Source: Siphonodentalium dalli (Eukaryota > Mollusca > Scaphopoda > Gadilida > Siphonodentaliidae). From it: a stretch of DNA of 64,000 bases. Positions 54,114 through 64,000 of this stretch are shown piece by piece. A model generated the notes under the pieces. That model ran no database searches. It worked only from the letters and a program-made list of their open reading frames with translations, and was not told where the DNA came from. The DNA is taken from NCBI GenBank assembly GCA_032622095.1, contig CP136069.1, positions 15,236,450 through 15,300,449 of the forward strand, read 5' to 3'. Numbering within the stretch: the stretch's first letter is position 1; the number at the start of each line of letters is the position of its first letter. The position numbers were made by a program, and so were the translations under genes.

Positions 54114-56490
54114 CTGTTATGCCCTAAGTAAATGGCCCATCTAACTGAAGTGGCACCCCAGTTTAACTGCGTTCCGTTTTAACCTAACCGCGGTTATAAG
54201 ATGCGTTTAAAACGCAAGAGAACCGAATAAATTGTGCGGTTAAAATGGATACGTCGTGGTTAAACCGGTATATGTCGCTCTTAATAGGGGTGCCACGATT
54301 AATCGTATAATCGATGAACCGTTGATAAAGCCGATAATCGATTACCATTTCCATAGTCGATTAATCTACGTTATTTATTTCGGACGTCGGAAAATGTTGG
54401 ATATTATTGAATACTAGTACTTTGTTTGTTTTACACAGTTTTATCTACAACTGAAGGGTTAACAACCTTTGATCGCAGATCAAAGAGATTCCGACATGAG
54501 TACTACTAACTTAATATGTTGCAAACAGTCGGCAGTTCAATTGGTGATGTGACATGGCTACTCTTCGGGTCGTTGTATATTCTACAAAGCTTTGAACTTA
54601 TGGCGATGTCGTTGTATATCTATACTTGAAAGGCGGCACTATATCTTTGAAATATTCCGACTGGTACCGTGTTCAATGAAATGAACGCCACTAGCCTTGA
54701 ATCTGATTGGACCAATGGTGAGTTGTTTGACATTCTCTGGAAACCACGGAACCTACAGCATTTTAATCATCGATGTTCTCCGCGATGTCATTTGCGACTA
54801 TACTTTGTTTGCATTGTTATAATAAGATGATACTAGCACAGGCTATCACATATCATGCGGTGAATGCTGAATGAAACTCGCTATTATCAAAATGTTTAAT
54901 TTGTTGTAAGTCCTACAATTTGCAGGTGGGGACACATCTTTGTGATTGTTATCCACGCTCTGGATGTTTGATGAAATCGTTTCCCTTTTTTAGGAACCGC
55001 CGGCCATCCGTTGTGCATTCCTACTTTCAATACATTGTGTTCATTGGTCATTAACAGTGGTTTTTGATGCACTTATTAATGTAAACATTTCATCAGCCGA
55101 TGCCTCAAACAACCAGCGACAGTGCAGTTAACCAGCACCCAGCCATTAGGCCATATTACAGAATACTCCTACCGGTACTGATGTCATTAGGTACGATTAA
55201 TCGATTATAGTCGATTATTGACGACCGATTATCGATTATCAAAATCAATAATCGTGGCACCTCTAGCTCTTAATGGAACAGATACCATATGGCGTATATG
55301 GCATGTCATGTTTTAGTTGCCATGCTCGTTAGACAAGTTAGCACACATAACATGGCAGTGTCCCTATCAATATCAATATTTTTTGTTGTGGATCTTCTAT
55401 TTATTTTGGATAAATAGAACAGACATTCATATACCAATATTTTATGTTATGGGTCAACGGAAGATTGTGATGTATGGTGTGAAAAAATAAAAGTGTTTTT
55501 GTGTGTTTTATTTATTTTTCGATTTCTTTTTATTATAATGTTGTATACTTTATAGTAGCCTTTTGGTGAAAATAACAGTTGGGCTAACCCCGACGGGTAA
55601 TCAGAATTCTTACGGCCCATTTTCAACTTTAACCATCGATAAAATAAATATTTATATAATAAATATAATTATTCGACAATTTAGCTGACGAGTGCCGCTC
55701 ACTTTCAATGTAAGGAAACGCGTTTAAAATGGAACAACCGCAAAACGGAAAAAACGCATTCAAACGGATCAAATGGCCACTGAATTTCAAATGGATTCGA
55801 GTGGATAATTATATAAAAATATAAAGTGGGGGTTAGAGTCCCACACATGCATCATAAATGTAAAGTGAGGGAAAGAAAAATGCGTTTAAACCGAACAACC
55901 GCACTCTTCAAATGTCGGGCATTATTCGGATATCGGAAACCATTTAAGTTTTCCGATCTTGCATTCGTTGCTATATAATCATAATTAACTACAAACATGA
56001 CACGCCAGCTAAATTCAGCACTCTACTTTGCTTCAAACATAAGCATGTATTTTTTCTCAAGCCGAACAACGGACGTACATTTGTATACTAGAGCATATAC
56101 GTCAAATTATACAGTTTTCAACAAGTCGGGATTAAAACATAAAATATATCGTGTTGAGTACCGATGGTGATAACAAAAACATACAATCAACTCCTGGTCG
56201 ATTATGAAGTTACCACTTTGCCGTGATCGCTAAAACACAAAACGATAACATACACTGGTAGATGCATGGGTAGTACCCCTCTCTTTCCCATTAAATATTC
56301 AAATACCGGAAGGTTAACGTTTACGTGCAGTGTAACCGCAGTTAAGGGTTATTAACTGCGGTAACCTAACCGCATGTAACTGCGATGCCACCGCAGTTAC
56401 GGCAAATAACAGCGGTGCGGTTACGGTTTAACCGCAGTTGTAAACGGATTATAACTGCAGTTAATGGGTCATTTACTTAGGGCATAACAG
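54114..56490. mobile_element. Family E element E3 (inner), interrupted by a hAT MITE
   Basis: CTGTTATGCCCTAAGTAAAT ... ACTTAGGGCATAACAG. It sits in E2 in opposite orientation, so E2 and E3 form a palindrome with ~1.38-kb arms. Subtracting the hAT MITE leaves about 1.39 kb. Open frames are short and without domains. Confidence 0.92.
54285..55264. mobile_element. Non-autonomous hAT element, 980 bp
   Basis: Ends TAGGGGTGCCACGATTA and TAATCGTGGCACCTCTA-type (one mismatch), flanked by GCTCTTAA on both sides (54277-54284, 55265-55272), an exact 8-bp target duplication; the uninterrupted site TCGCTCTTAATGGAAC is in E1 at 48706-48720. AATCGATTA-type repeats occur in both subterminal regions. No ORF. 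Confidence 0.92.
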
Positions 56491-56522
56491 TAGATGGGCC
56501 ATTTACTTAGGGCATAACAGTA

Positions 56523-57180
56523 TACGGTACATGTACAATATATAAACATGTATTTATCATAAGGCCAAAAAATATATATTCCTGTGTTTCTGGTGACATG
56601 CAAGAAAAAATTAAGGGTGGGCTGGTGGCTTTTCATTTTATTTTATTATTTCATTTTATTTTCAATTTTGCTCAAAATAAATATGATTATCCCCCCCCCC
56701 CACATCCCGGGACTTCTTCTCCTTGATTGTAATGTACATGTACTATGAAATAATAAAACTAAATACATGTACTAGTACATGTACTAGTACATAATATTAG
56801 AACATACATGTAATGTAATTTATTGTTTTATTGAATAAAACATGAAAAAATTAATTTAATTCAGCTGTGACCTACTAGTAATTGAAGTGTGGTATACCAT
56901 TTACTCAGTACTTATCAATGAGTATTTACTATAGGAAGGGTTAATTTATCATGAATCTGTGGAAAACGAATATTGACTGACGAGGAGTGTCTATGACCAT
57001 ATAGCCTATGGTCTACATATGCTCTGAATAATACAATAGACTACAGTGTACAATGTACCGGTAGCTGAGGTGACAGTTGCTTTTAGGCTAGCCATGCAGA
57101 CAGTCATACAATATGGCTAATATTGATTCCTTATGGACCGAATCTAATAATCTTCTCCCTGAGGAAGCAGTTCTCATATA
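56523..57180. other. Non-coding
   Basis: Poly-C at 56692, palindromic ACATGTACTAGTACATGTACTAGTACAT-type run at 56766-56790. No gene. Confidence 0.45.
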
Positions 57181-57393
57181 CAGTAATGTTCTAAGTAATC
57201 GACTCTTTAACCACAGCAGAATTATGGGTAACTTTTCAGGATTTTGTCGGAAATATGGCTTGTTGCCATTCATCGGAAAGCTCTCCCCGAGAGCTTTCCG
57301 ATGAATGGCAACAAGCCATATTTCCGACAAAATCCTGAAAAGTTACCCATAATTCTGCTGTGGTTAAGAAGTCGATTACTTAGAGCATTACTG
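57181..57393. repeat. Family A foldback MITE (A17)
   Basis: CAGTAATGTTCTAAGTAATC ... GATTACTTAGAGCATTACTG; arms almost perfectly complementary. Confidence 0.9.
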
Positions 57394-57399
57394 GACTCG

Positions 57400-60300
57400 C
57401 AAGTCTGAATTTAGTGTGTCTGACATTTGCAGAATGAGGTCCCCAGAGGGTGAATTTAGTGAAGCTATCCCGCACAGTGGGCTGGCATCACAAAATTCAC
57501 CCTCTGGGAACCTCATTTCACTTAGACCTCATCTTCTGGGAAGTATTTAAAGTCTCAAATGAACATTGTTTTTGGTTACTTAATTTTTCCCTTCTGTTCA
57601 GTTTTTATATCAACCAAAATTTGCAGAAGATAAAATGCACGATAATCGAGGTGACTAATTGGGGAACATCACAAACTTTTAATAAATGGGGAACTTCAAC
57701 CTGATCTACTAGTAGGTCTCCATAGCAGTTGAGGCCTAAGCAGAATGAGGTCCTAGAGAGTGAATATGGTGATTTTAGACCGCCATGTAGTGTGGTCGTC
57801 AAAGGGTTCGACCCGGAAGAAATTGGTATAGAAGCGGTTTTGGTGTCATTCGACGCGGGAGAATCTTGTGTATAACATATCCAAAATCCGCTAAAATCCG
57901 CTTTGGGCAAAATTCAGGATCCAACATGGCGTCCAACATGGCTGCCGTTAGTCAAAAGATACTCTGACTGAAATTAATTCGATAACAGTGAGAACAAATG
58001 TTGTCATATGTATACAAATGTATACATTTTTGCAAAGGTAAAATGTTGTGCCACCTGTTTATGGCAAAAATGGAACCCATCGTCCCAGATGGCCGCCAAA
58101 ATGGCGGCCTAAACTAGAACATTTGAAATTTTTGCCTAATATCTTAAAGATCAATTCCTGTTGTTTGATAATGGTTCAGACTGGCGACATTGATTAGTCA
58201 TATTCATGTTAATTCATCATTGGAGCAATGAAAGATACCATAAATGGGGTCCCAGACTCATCTACACCCTCAAAATTTCGATTTTACAGAACGCGGTATA
58301 AAATTCCACAAAACTCTCCATTGTGATTACAGTCATATATCAACAAGAAATGGACAGAACTGTACAAAGTAAGTTGGGCATACCAATATCTATAAATACT
58401 CCAATTCAATGAAACCCAAATTGGCGCTTTGTCTCAAAATGGCTGCCAAAATGGCGGTCAAAATATGGAAAATGGCGGATATTGATCACAGTGTCATTCA
58501 ATCCATTATAAGTAGTGGTTGATGAATAAAATTGACTAAATAAATACGAATGTATACCTCTTTATGATGCCATTATGCTAGCTCTATGTAAAAACTTAAA
58601 AATCAGTAACAAAAATGGCTGCCAAAATGGCCACCCGATGTGAAAAATACTATTTTCTATCACATCTGTTTATCACTTGTTGCTCTCTGAACTGGGAAAC
58701 AATGGGTATATTCTTTCAATGATCGTGTCAACTGATCATTACAGCGATGACATTTCTAATAGATTAGATCATAGTTTACTCTGGTCCTTCACTAATAAGT
58801 TATAACGAATGTGGTATGAAATTTAACCAAAATCGACTTTGGGGTTCTGGTCACATTTGATATTTAGGGATAAACAGATCTTGTCTACAAAATAATTGAT
58901 CAAATAGACCAAATAGACAAAAAGAAACAATAAATTTTATCTAATATGGTTCCAAAACGAAAATGGTAGACTCTGCCCAGCTTATCACATAATGGAAGTT
59001 GTGAGTGGTGGATGCAGTTGATAGTTGGCTCATATACATGTATGTGGCTCATATACGTCAAAACTATTTATTTTCAATCTTTTGGTGGCTTCCCGCGGGT
59101 TGACAAAATCTCGACTCATCAGTGCTATAATGTCGTATATCCATTTTGGCGGGAAATGAGTATTTGATACCATTCGAATCGTGAGAAAAAATCCAATCCG
59201 ATGGGCCACACTGTCCTTGCATTGGATGACAAATATTCGCACAAACCAGTGAAGCAAATGTCGTATCTCCAGCGATCTTTACAATTATTCGTGCTATGAG
59301 GTCGTATGTCCAACAGCAGCCAAGCGGACGCTTCAGGTTGTCCACGTGACTTCTGTTTTGTGTTTGTGAATTCTAAAATGTGTGCTATATGGCAGTATCT
59401 CCATGTTAGTCACGTGATCATTTGGTGATTTAAATTTTGTGATTGTTCCACACATTTCTGTATGATGATGCACATGGGTGAATTTTCATAGTGTAGAATA
59501 TGCACTTTTTAGTTCATAGACACATGCGATTGCCACCATATTTAGCTTAATCTGCATTTATTAGCACAACTTCATTATAGCACGGAAACGAATCGTCGCT
59601 GGCATGTCATATCTCCAAACAAGCTATTGCTTTTTAAAAGAAATCGAGGGAATAAACAGAAAACAATATGTGGTTCAATGAACAGCTAATGTCAGTTTTC
59701 ATTGGGATAAATACAACAATACGTCATGCTTTGTCAACATTAGGAGAAATGTTGTCTAAAAACTTCAACCTTCATTTTCTCGGAAAGTTGAAAATGTGGG
59801 TTACATTATAGCACTGATGCGACGAAATATTAACTATTCGGGCTCGGCCATCATTTTCAAGTTTCAAGCTGGAACTAAATGTAGCCCATGGATTCCCCAT
59901 TCGACATGTAAGAAAAGTAGTTTTACTCTGATCTCTTCCCAGATATCAACTCTCCGGTAAATGGTGATCTCTTATGTTCTAGAAAATACGTGTGCCAAAT
60001 ACATATATGTATGAAGAAACTATCCCCATACATTGTTTACACATCGACTCCGTAAGTATGTGGAGGTTTTCTTGGACAAGCGGGATTTTCAAACCTCGAA
60101 ACCGTCCGTCCAAACAATAAAAGTTAATAGGAAATGACGTTGGATGTACATGTAGGTCTAGAGTACGTCGTCCGCATGAAATAGTTTTCGTGTCATTAAT
60201 TTGCACATATTTCGTGCTCTGATGAGCATGGATGAACGCCTTATGTGGCAGTTTGATTGTCTAACATCCGGAAAATAACATGTTCATTGTTCACATTTCT

Positions 60301-62167
60301 TAGACAAACATGTTGTTAATCACCATGTTCATGTGGCATTTCTATCCAATGACAACCTTGAAATGCCAGTTAATCAAGCTAAATGGTTGATACCTTTACG
60401 CCTACGGGTCAGATCCAGCCGTGACGCACATTGTGTCTACATATCATTGATGAAATTCACTAAATGTGTAGAAGATATAGGTGCGTCTATATATGTACTA
60501 GAATGTTTCTATCCACATGTATATACCCACAATCGCATGACACGGAATTGTCACATAAAGTGTGAAGGGTATACAATGTACGTGCGAATTTTCATTTTTC
60601 CTCTTGATATTGAAGAAAATAATTTTACTTTGAAACTCCCCAGCTCCGATAACCAACTTGCCCACCAATTAAATAAACCCCAGATTATTCGCTTTTCCCT
60701 CCTGTCCTTTTCACTTTCGCCAGCACTGGAAAACCTATTATAGCCTGATGCTTCCGGACTACCACCGATGCCCATATATTTGATGTTCCGAATAGTCGTT
60801 ATAAGTAGAAATGTTGACACTGTGTTTTCAAATAATCCAGATTTGTAGCAATTTAATTTCTTTTTAATTAATTCCCAGATAGTCCCTCGTAATAAGTGGA
60901 CATCGTGTTGGATCCTGCAGTAGATACTGCTTAGTTGGAACATTTCGGGCTGAACTGATTGTGGTAGTAGATTATTGGCAACATGTTTAATAGGTCTGTC
61001 ATCGTTAGCTCACAACCGAAGTGTTGTTTCGGCTTTCCTCTGAGCAGAACTTAAATTTCGACAATTTTCGGTGGCCATTTTGGTAGCCATCTTAGCATTT
61101 TGAATCGTGATTGGCTACTCATACCCACAAAAAACATTGATTTCAATCAATGATGTGTATTGGTGCCGAATTGGCGTTTTGTCGAATGGGTTTTCGTGAA
61201 TAACTACATATTTGCCATTTTCATTATTATTGGCGACCATGTTGGACGCCATCTTGAATTCTGTATTTTCCCCAAAGCGGATTTTAGCAGATTTTGGATA
61301 TGTTATACACGAGATTCTCCCGCGTCGAATGACAACAAAACCGTTTCTTTACCAATTTCTTCTGGGTCTAACCCTCTGACGACCATTCTAAATATCTGCC
61401 ATTTTCCATATTTTGACCGCCATTTTGGCAGCCATTTTAAGACAAAGCGTCAATTTGGGTTTCATTGAATTGGAGTAATTATAGATAATGGTATGCCCAA
61501 CTTACATTGTACAGTTCTGTCCATTTCTTGTTGATATATGACTGGAATCCCAATGGCGATTTTTGTGGAATTTTATACCGCGTTCTGTAAAATCAAATTT
61601 TTGAGGGTGTATATGAGACTGGGACCCCATTTATGGTATCTTTCATTGCTCCGATGATGAATATGACTAATCAATGTCGCCAGTCTGAACCATTATCAAA
61701 CAACAGGAATTGATCTTTAAGATATTAGGCAAAAATTTCAAATTTTCGAGTTTAGGCCACCATTTTGGCAGCCATCTGGGGCGAGGGGTTCAATTTTTTC
61801 TATAGATATGTGGCATAATACTTTACCTTCGCAAAAATGTATACATTTGTATTAATATGGCAACATTTGTTCTCATTATGTCGAATTAATCTCAGTCAGA
61901 ATCTCTTTTGACTAAAGGCGGCCATGTTGGACGCCATCTTGGATCCTGGATTTTGCCCAAAGCGGATTTTAGCGGATTTTGGATATGTTGTAGCAGAGAT
62001 TCTCCCGCGTTGAATGACACCGAGATCGCTTGTATACCAATTTCTTCTGGGTTGACCCCTTTTTTTGCGTACTACGACCACACTAATGCGGGATAGGGGC
62101 ACTACATGTACATTCACCCTCTCAGGACCTCATTCTGCAAATGACAGACACACTAAATCCAGACTTG
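57400..62167. mobile_element. Family B long composite MITE (B10) interrupted by element K
   Basis: Left part 57400-57787 (CAAGTCTGAATTTAGTGTGT, long B interior) and right part 62086-62167 (GCGGGATAG ... GACACACTAAATCCAGACTTG). Confidence 0.85.
57788..62085. mobile_element. Element K: 4.3-kb long-inverted-repeat element
   Basis: Termini TAGTGTGGTCGTC and ACGACCACACTA, flanked by ATG on both sides (57785-57787, 62086-62088). Long subterminal arms of roughly 700 bp follow (GAAGAAATTGGTATA, GATTCTCCCGCG and its complement, ATCCGCTAAAATCCGCTTTG); part of the right arm is present twice (61230-61490 and 61730-62060). The arms and interior repeat AAAATGGCGGCC / GGCCATTTTGGCAGCCATTT. The middle (58500-61230) has frames up to 136 codons (60333-60743) with no recognisable transposase. 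Superfamily unknown; a 3-bp target would fit Harbinger or CACTA types, but the ends match neither well. Confidence 0.75.
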
Positions 62168-62254
62168 TATACTCGCCGCTCCCAATTGATTGTATCATGC
62201 TGGATCGGTTCTGATCATCCACCATCTCATTTAATGTTCTTACCTTATTAATAG

Positions 62255-62341
62255 TTAAAGTGCCTAATCAGTTCAGATTTACCCCTAATCCTGGTAGACT
62301 GCCCTGTTAGCACATGCACATGTAAACCCAGAATATCAAGA
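62255..62341 (+). repeat. Direct repeat flanking A18, copy 1
   Basis: TTAAAGTGCCTAATCAGTTC ... CAGAATATCAAGAAG. The same ~90 bp recurs at 62622-62714 (CAGAATACCAAGAAG). Confidence 0.88.
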
Positions 62342-62546
62342 AGTAATGCCCTAATTAATCGACTCTTTAACATGTGACAGCAGAATTATATAGGTAACTT
62401 TTCAGGATTTAGTCGGAAATATGGCTTGTTGCCATTCATCGGAAAGCTTTCCGGTGAATGGCAACAAGCCATATGTCCGACTAAATCCTGAAAAGTTACC
62501 CATAATTCTGCTGTGGTTAAGGGGTCGATTACTTAGGGCATTACTG
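62342..62546. repeat. Family A foldback MITE (A18)
   Basis: AGTAATGCCCTAATTAATCG ... GATTACTTAGGGCATTACTG; TA on the right. Confidence 0.87.
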
Positions 62547-62621
62547 TATATCAGAGAAGTGTTTTGACCCGCGAAGCCAAAGAAATTGTAATTTGCGAGC
62601 GTTAATTTGGATAATGCATCT

Positions 62622-62714
62622 TTAAAGTGCCTAATCAGTTCAGATTGACCCCTAATCCTGGTAGACTGCCCTAGCTATTAGCACATGTTCATGCAAACTC
62701 AGAATACCAAGAAG
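62622..62714 (+). repeat. Direct repeat, copy 2, followed by element H
   Basis: Matches 62255-62341; the position that holds A18 there is followed here by element H. The preceding bases (GCCAAAGAAATTGTAATTTGCGAGCG) are an inverted copy of about 15815-15845. Confidence 0.85.
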
Positions 62715-62716
62715 TA

Positions 62717-63435
62717 CTGCTCTAATTAATCGACCAGGTATTGCCGTGGTACATATACATGTACATGTACTCAACCACGTTCATGCGATCAACCGCAACC
62801 AATTATACTGATGCCAACCACGGTAAATTCGGTAACACCTCCCAATCCCAGTTATACAGTATTCTTTATGCAATGTTTATAAGATTTAAAAAAAAATTTA
62901 AGTCGGCATTGTAACCATGCAGTGTTTATTTCTGGCGTGGTGTCAGCTGCATTGTTGATGCAGTTGCAATGACGGTCGGTGACCAACTTTGTACGTTGAA
63001 TAAACCATAAAAGATTTCTCAACTGAAACAAATTGTACCGGTATATGAAGTATGTTTAGTTAACGGTAACTTGAAAATAAATATACTCCTGATGGTGTAG
63101 ATATCGTATTAGTGAATTAAAAACTTGGCGATTGAAAATGGCGCAGGTCAAGCGCCGACGTGTTTAATAATTTCTAGACTGAATTTGCTGTTATTGCGGT
63201 CGCAAAAAAAAATGGGGCAGTTATTTATTTGGTTATCGCAGTTCAAATCTATTACCGCTGTAAGACTACCGATGGTTAATACATGACAACAGCTAGCATT
63301 TCGTGGTGATACAATGCACCACTTGACTGTGGTTGACTGAAGGTTGACTGGAGATACATGTATAATGTACCGCATGACTACAACCATTACCGGCCTACAA
63401 CTGCGTTAAAGGGGTCAATTAATAGATCATACTAG
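62717..63435. mobile_element. Element H, A/E/F-type ends with a GTGGTTGA-rich interior
   Basis: Left CTGCTCTAATTAATCGACCA after TA; right GGGGTCAATTAATAGATCAT + ACTAG before TA (63436-63437). Both end zones repeat AACCACG / CCGTGGT / GTGGTTGACTG. The interior is AT-rich and non-coding. Ends are diverged, so the limits are tentative. Confidence 0.5.
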
Positions 63436-63437
63436 TA

Positions 63438-63956
63438 GCTGCATGTACATGTACATGACAACATGTACATTATATCAGAGAAGTTGGTGGTTGTGGACTG
63501 GACAAACCAGGGCAGCTACTGTAGTTCATGCATCCACCCTGGTCCAATACTTGTTTTTGGCGTGCCAATAGTTTCTTGCAGAAGATAAACTAAAACTTTC
63601 GAGATTACCAATTATCTGTACTGTTTATATCGAATGGTGGTCATCATTATAGCATACATGTATATTGCTGTTTCACATTTTCAGATATTCATGTGTCCCC
63701 TCTGTGCAGATTTAAGCACATTTTACACATGTATCACATGTATCACATGTATCACACATTGTTTCAGCATTCTGATTCGCAAACCGAATCAAATATCGAA
63801 GCTTCACAGGGCCCTACTTAGAAAATAATAAACCGAATCAAAAAGCCACCTATGCGGGAGAAACTGTCTGTAACTTGACTGTGTCGTGCACTTGTTAGAA
63901 CTTAGTAACTAACGGTACCTGTATAGTTTGCATATACAATGCACTGTACATGTATG
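63438..63956. other. Non-coding with short repeats
   Basis: Direct repeat of CACATGTAT four times at 63725-63755; ACATGTACATGTACATG near 63445. No gene. Confidence 0.45.
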
Positions 63957-63958
63957 TA

Positions 63959-64000
63959 CCGCTATTCTCAAAGTAATTGACCAGAAAAACGGGGTGATAC
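63959..64000. mobile_element. Family F MITE, cut by the window end (F3)
   Basis: CCGCTATTCTCAAAGTAATT then GACCAGAAAAACGGGGTGATAC, the first 42 bases of family F after TA (63957-63958). Confidence 0.85.

Larger units (their letters stand above)
52386..56520. mobile_element. Family E element E2 (outer), interrupted by E3
   Basis: CTGTTATGCCCTAAGTAAAT at 52386 after TA; its other end, GATGGGCCATTTACTTAGGG plus CATAACAG, lies at 56493-56520 before TA (56521-56522). Inner element E3 occupies 54114-56490 and duplicated TA (54112-54113, 56491-56492). Without E3 and F2, E2 is about 1.4 kb. Opposite orientation to E1 and E3. Confidence 0.9.

Noticed and set aside
60333-60743. 136-codon frame in element K as possible transposase
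   Set aside because: No DDE-type or zinc-finger motif recognised; kept only as a target for profile search.
57788-62085. Calling K a CACTA transposon because its end reads CACTA
   Set aside because: In CACTA elements the 5' end begins CACTA and the 3' end finishes TAGTG; here the order is reversed when the ATG flanks are used as borders.

Overview
This window is eukaryotic. It looks like intronic and intergenic DNA of a marine invertebrate, most likely a lophotrochozoan and quite possibly a bivalve mollusc. The evidence is spliced exons with GT-AG borders, a metazoan EGF/laminin-G matrix protein, a hAT transposase, non-autonomous Helitron-like DNA, repeats built like bivalve 'pearl' elements with an ACGG microsatellite, and the palindromic motif ACATGTACATGTA scattered throughout. 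The species assignment is inference. Nothing prokaryotic was seen.

Host gene (minus strand): two exons are well supported. Exon 12790-12242 encodes an acidic linker plus one EGF-like module. Exon 1807-1606 encodes the first part of a laminin-G domain. Both splice borders are good and the phases match (phase 1 to phase 1 across a 10.4-kb intron), so they belong to one gene for an extracellular matrix or synaptic protein of the agrin/pikachurin/perlecan type. Its other exons are outside the window or too short to recognise. The 51 kb upstream of the EGF exon shows no convincing gene.

Mobile DNA: the 10.4-kb intron holds a three-level nest. A piggyBac-like MITE flanked by TTAA (1991-9012) was split by a complete hAT transposon (2146-8777; 17-bp terminal repeats, perfect 8-bp target duplication GTGCCAAT) that has one intact 654-residue transposase gene. 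The 3' half of the hAT carries about 2 kb of imperfect palindromes centred on CTTAAG. The remainder of the window is a dense mosaic of foldback/MITE families, which I label A, B, D, E, F, H, K, P1-P3, Q and Z. Many boundaries can be fixed to the base because copies sit inside one another or have an empty-site twin in the window.

Region by region: 1-12.8 kb, host exons and the nested intron. 12.8-24 kb, MITEs of families A, B, D, P2 and Q. 24-31.6 kb, a pearl-like tandem element, a pogo-like MITE and more A/B copies. 31.6-36 kb, unique-looking DNA, then a 31-bp minisatellite with a 498-bp higher-order repeat and a 174-bp tandem array. 36-52 kb, a tandem-style segmental duplication (37.2-42.9 kb against 42.9-51.7 kb) whose copies differ by piggyBac-like, pearl-like, Helitron-like and E insertions. 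52-56.5 kb, a 4.1-kb palindrome made when one E element inserted into another. 57-62 kb, a 4.3-kb foldback element (K) inside a B element. 62-64 kb, further members of the A/E/F/H terminal-repeat superfamily.

The observations most worth following are the shared terminal motif that links A, E, F and H although their interiors are unrelated, the intact hAT with its palindromic array, and the E-in-E insertion that proves a TA target.
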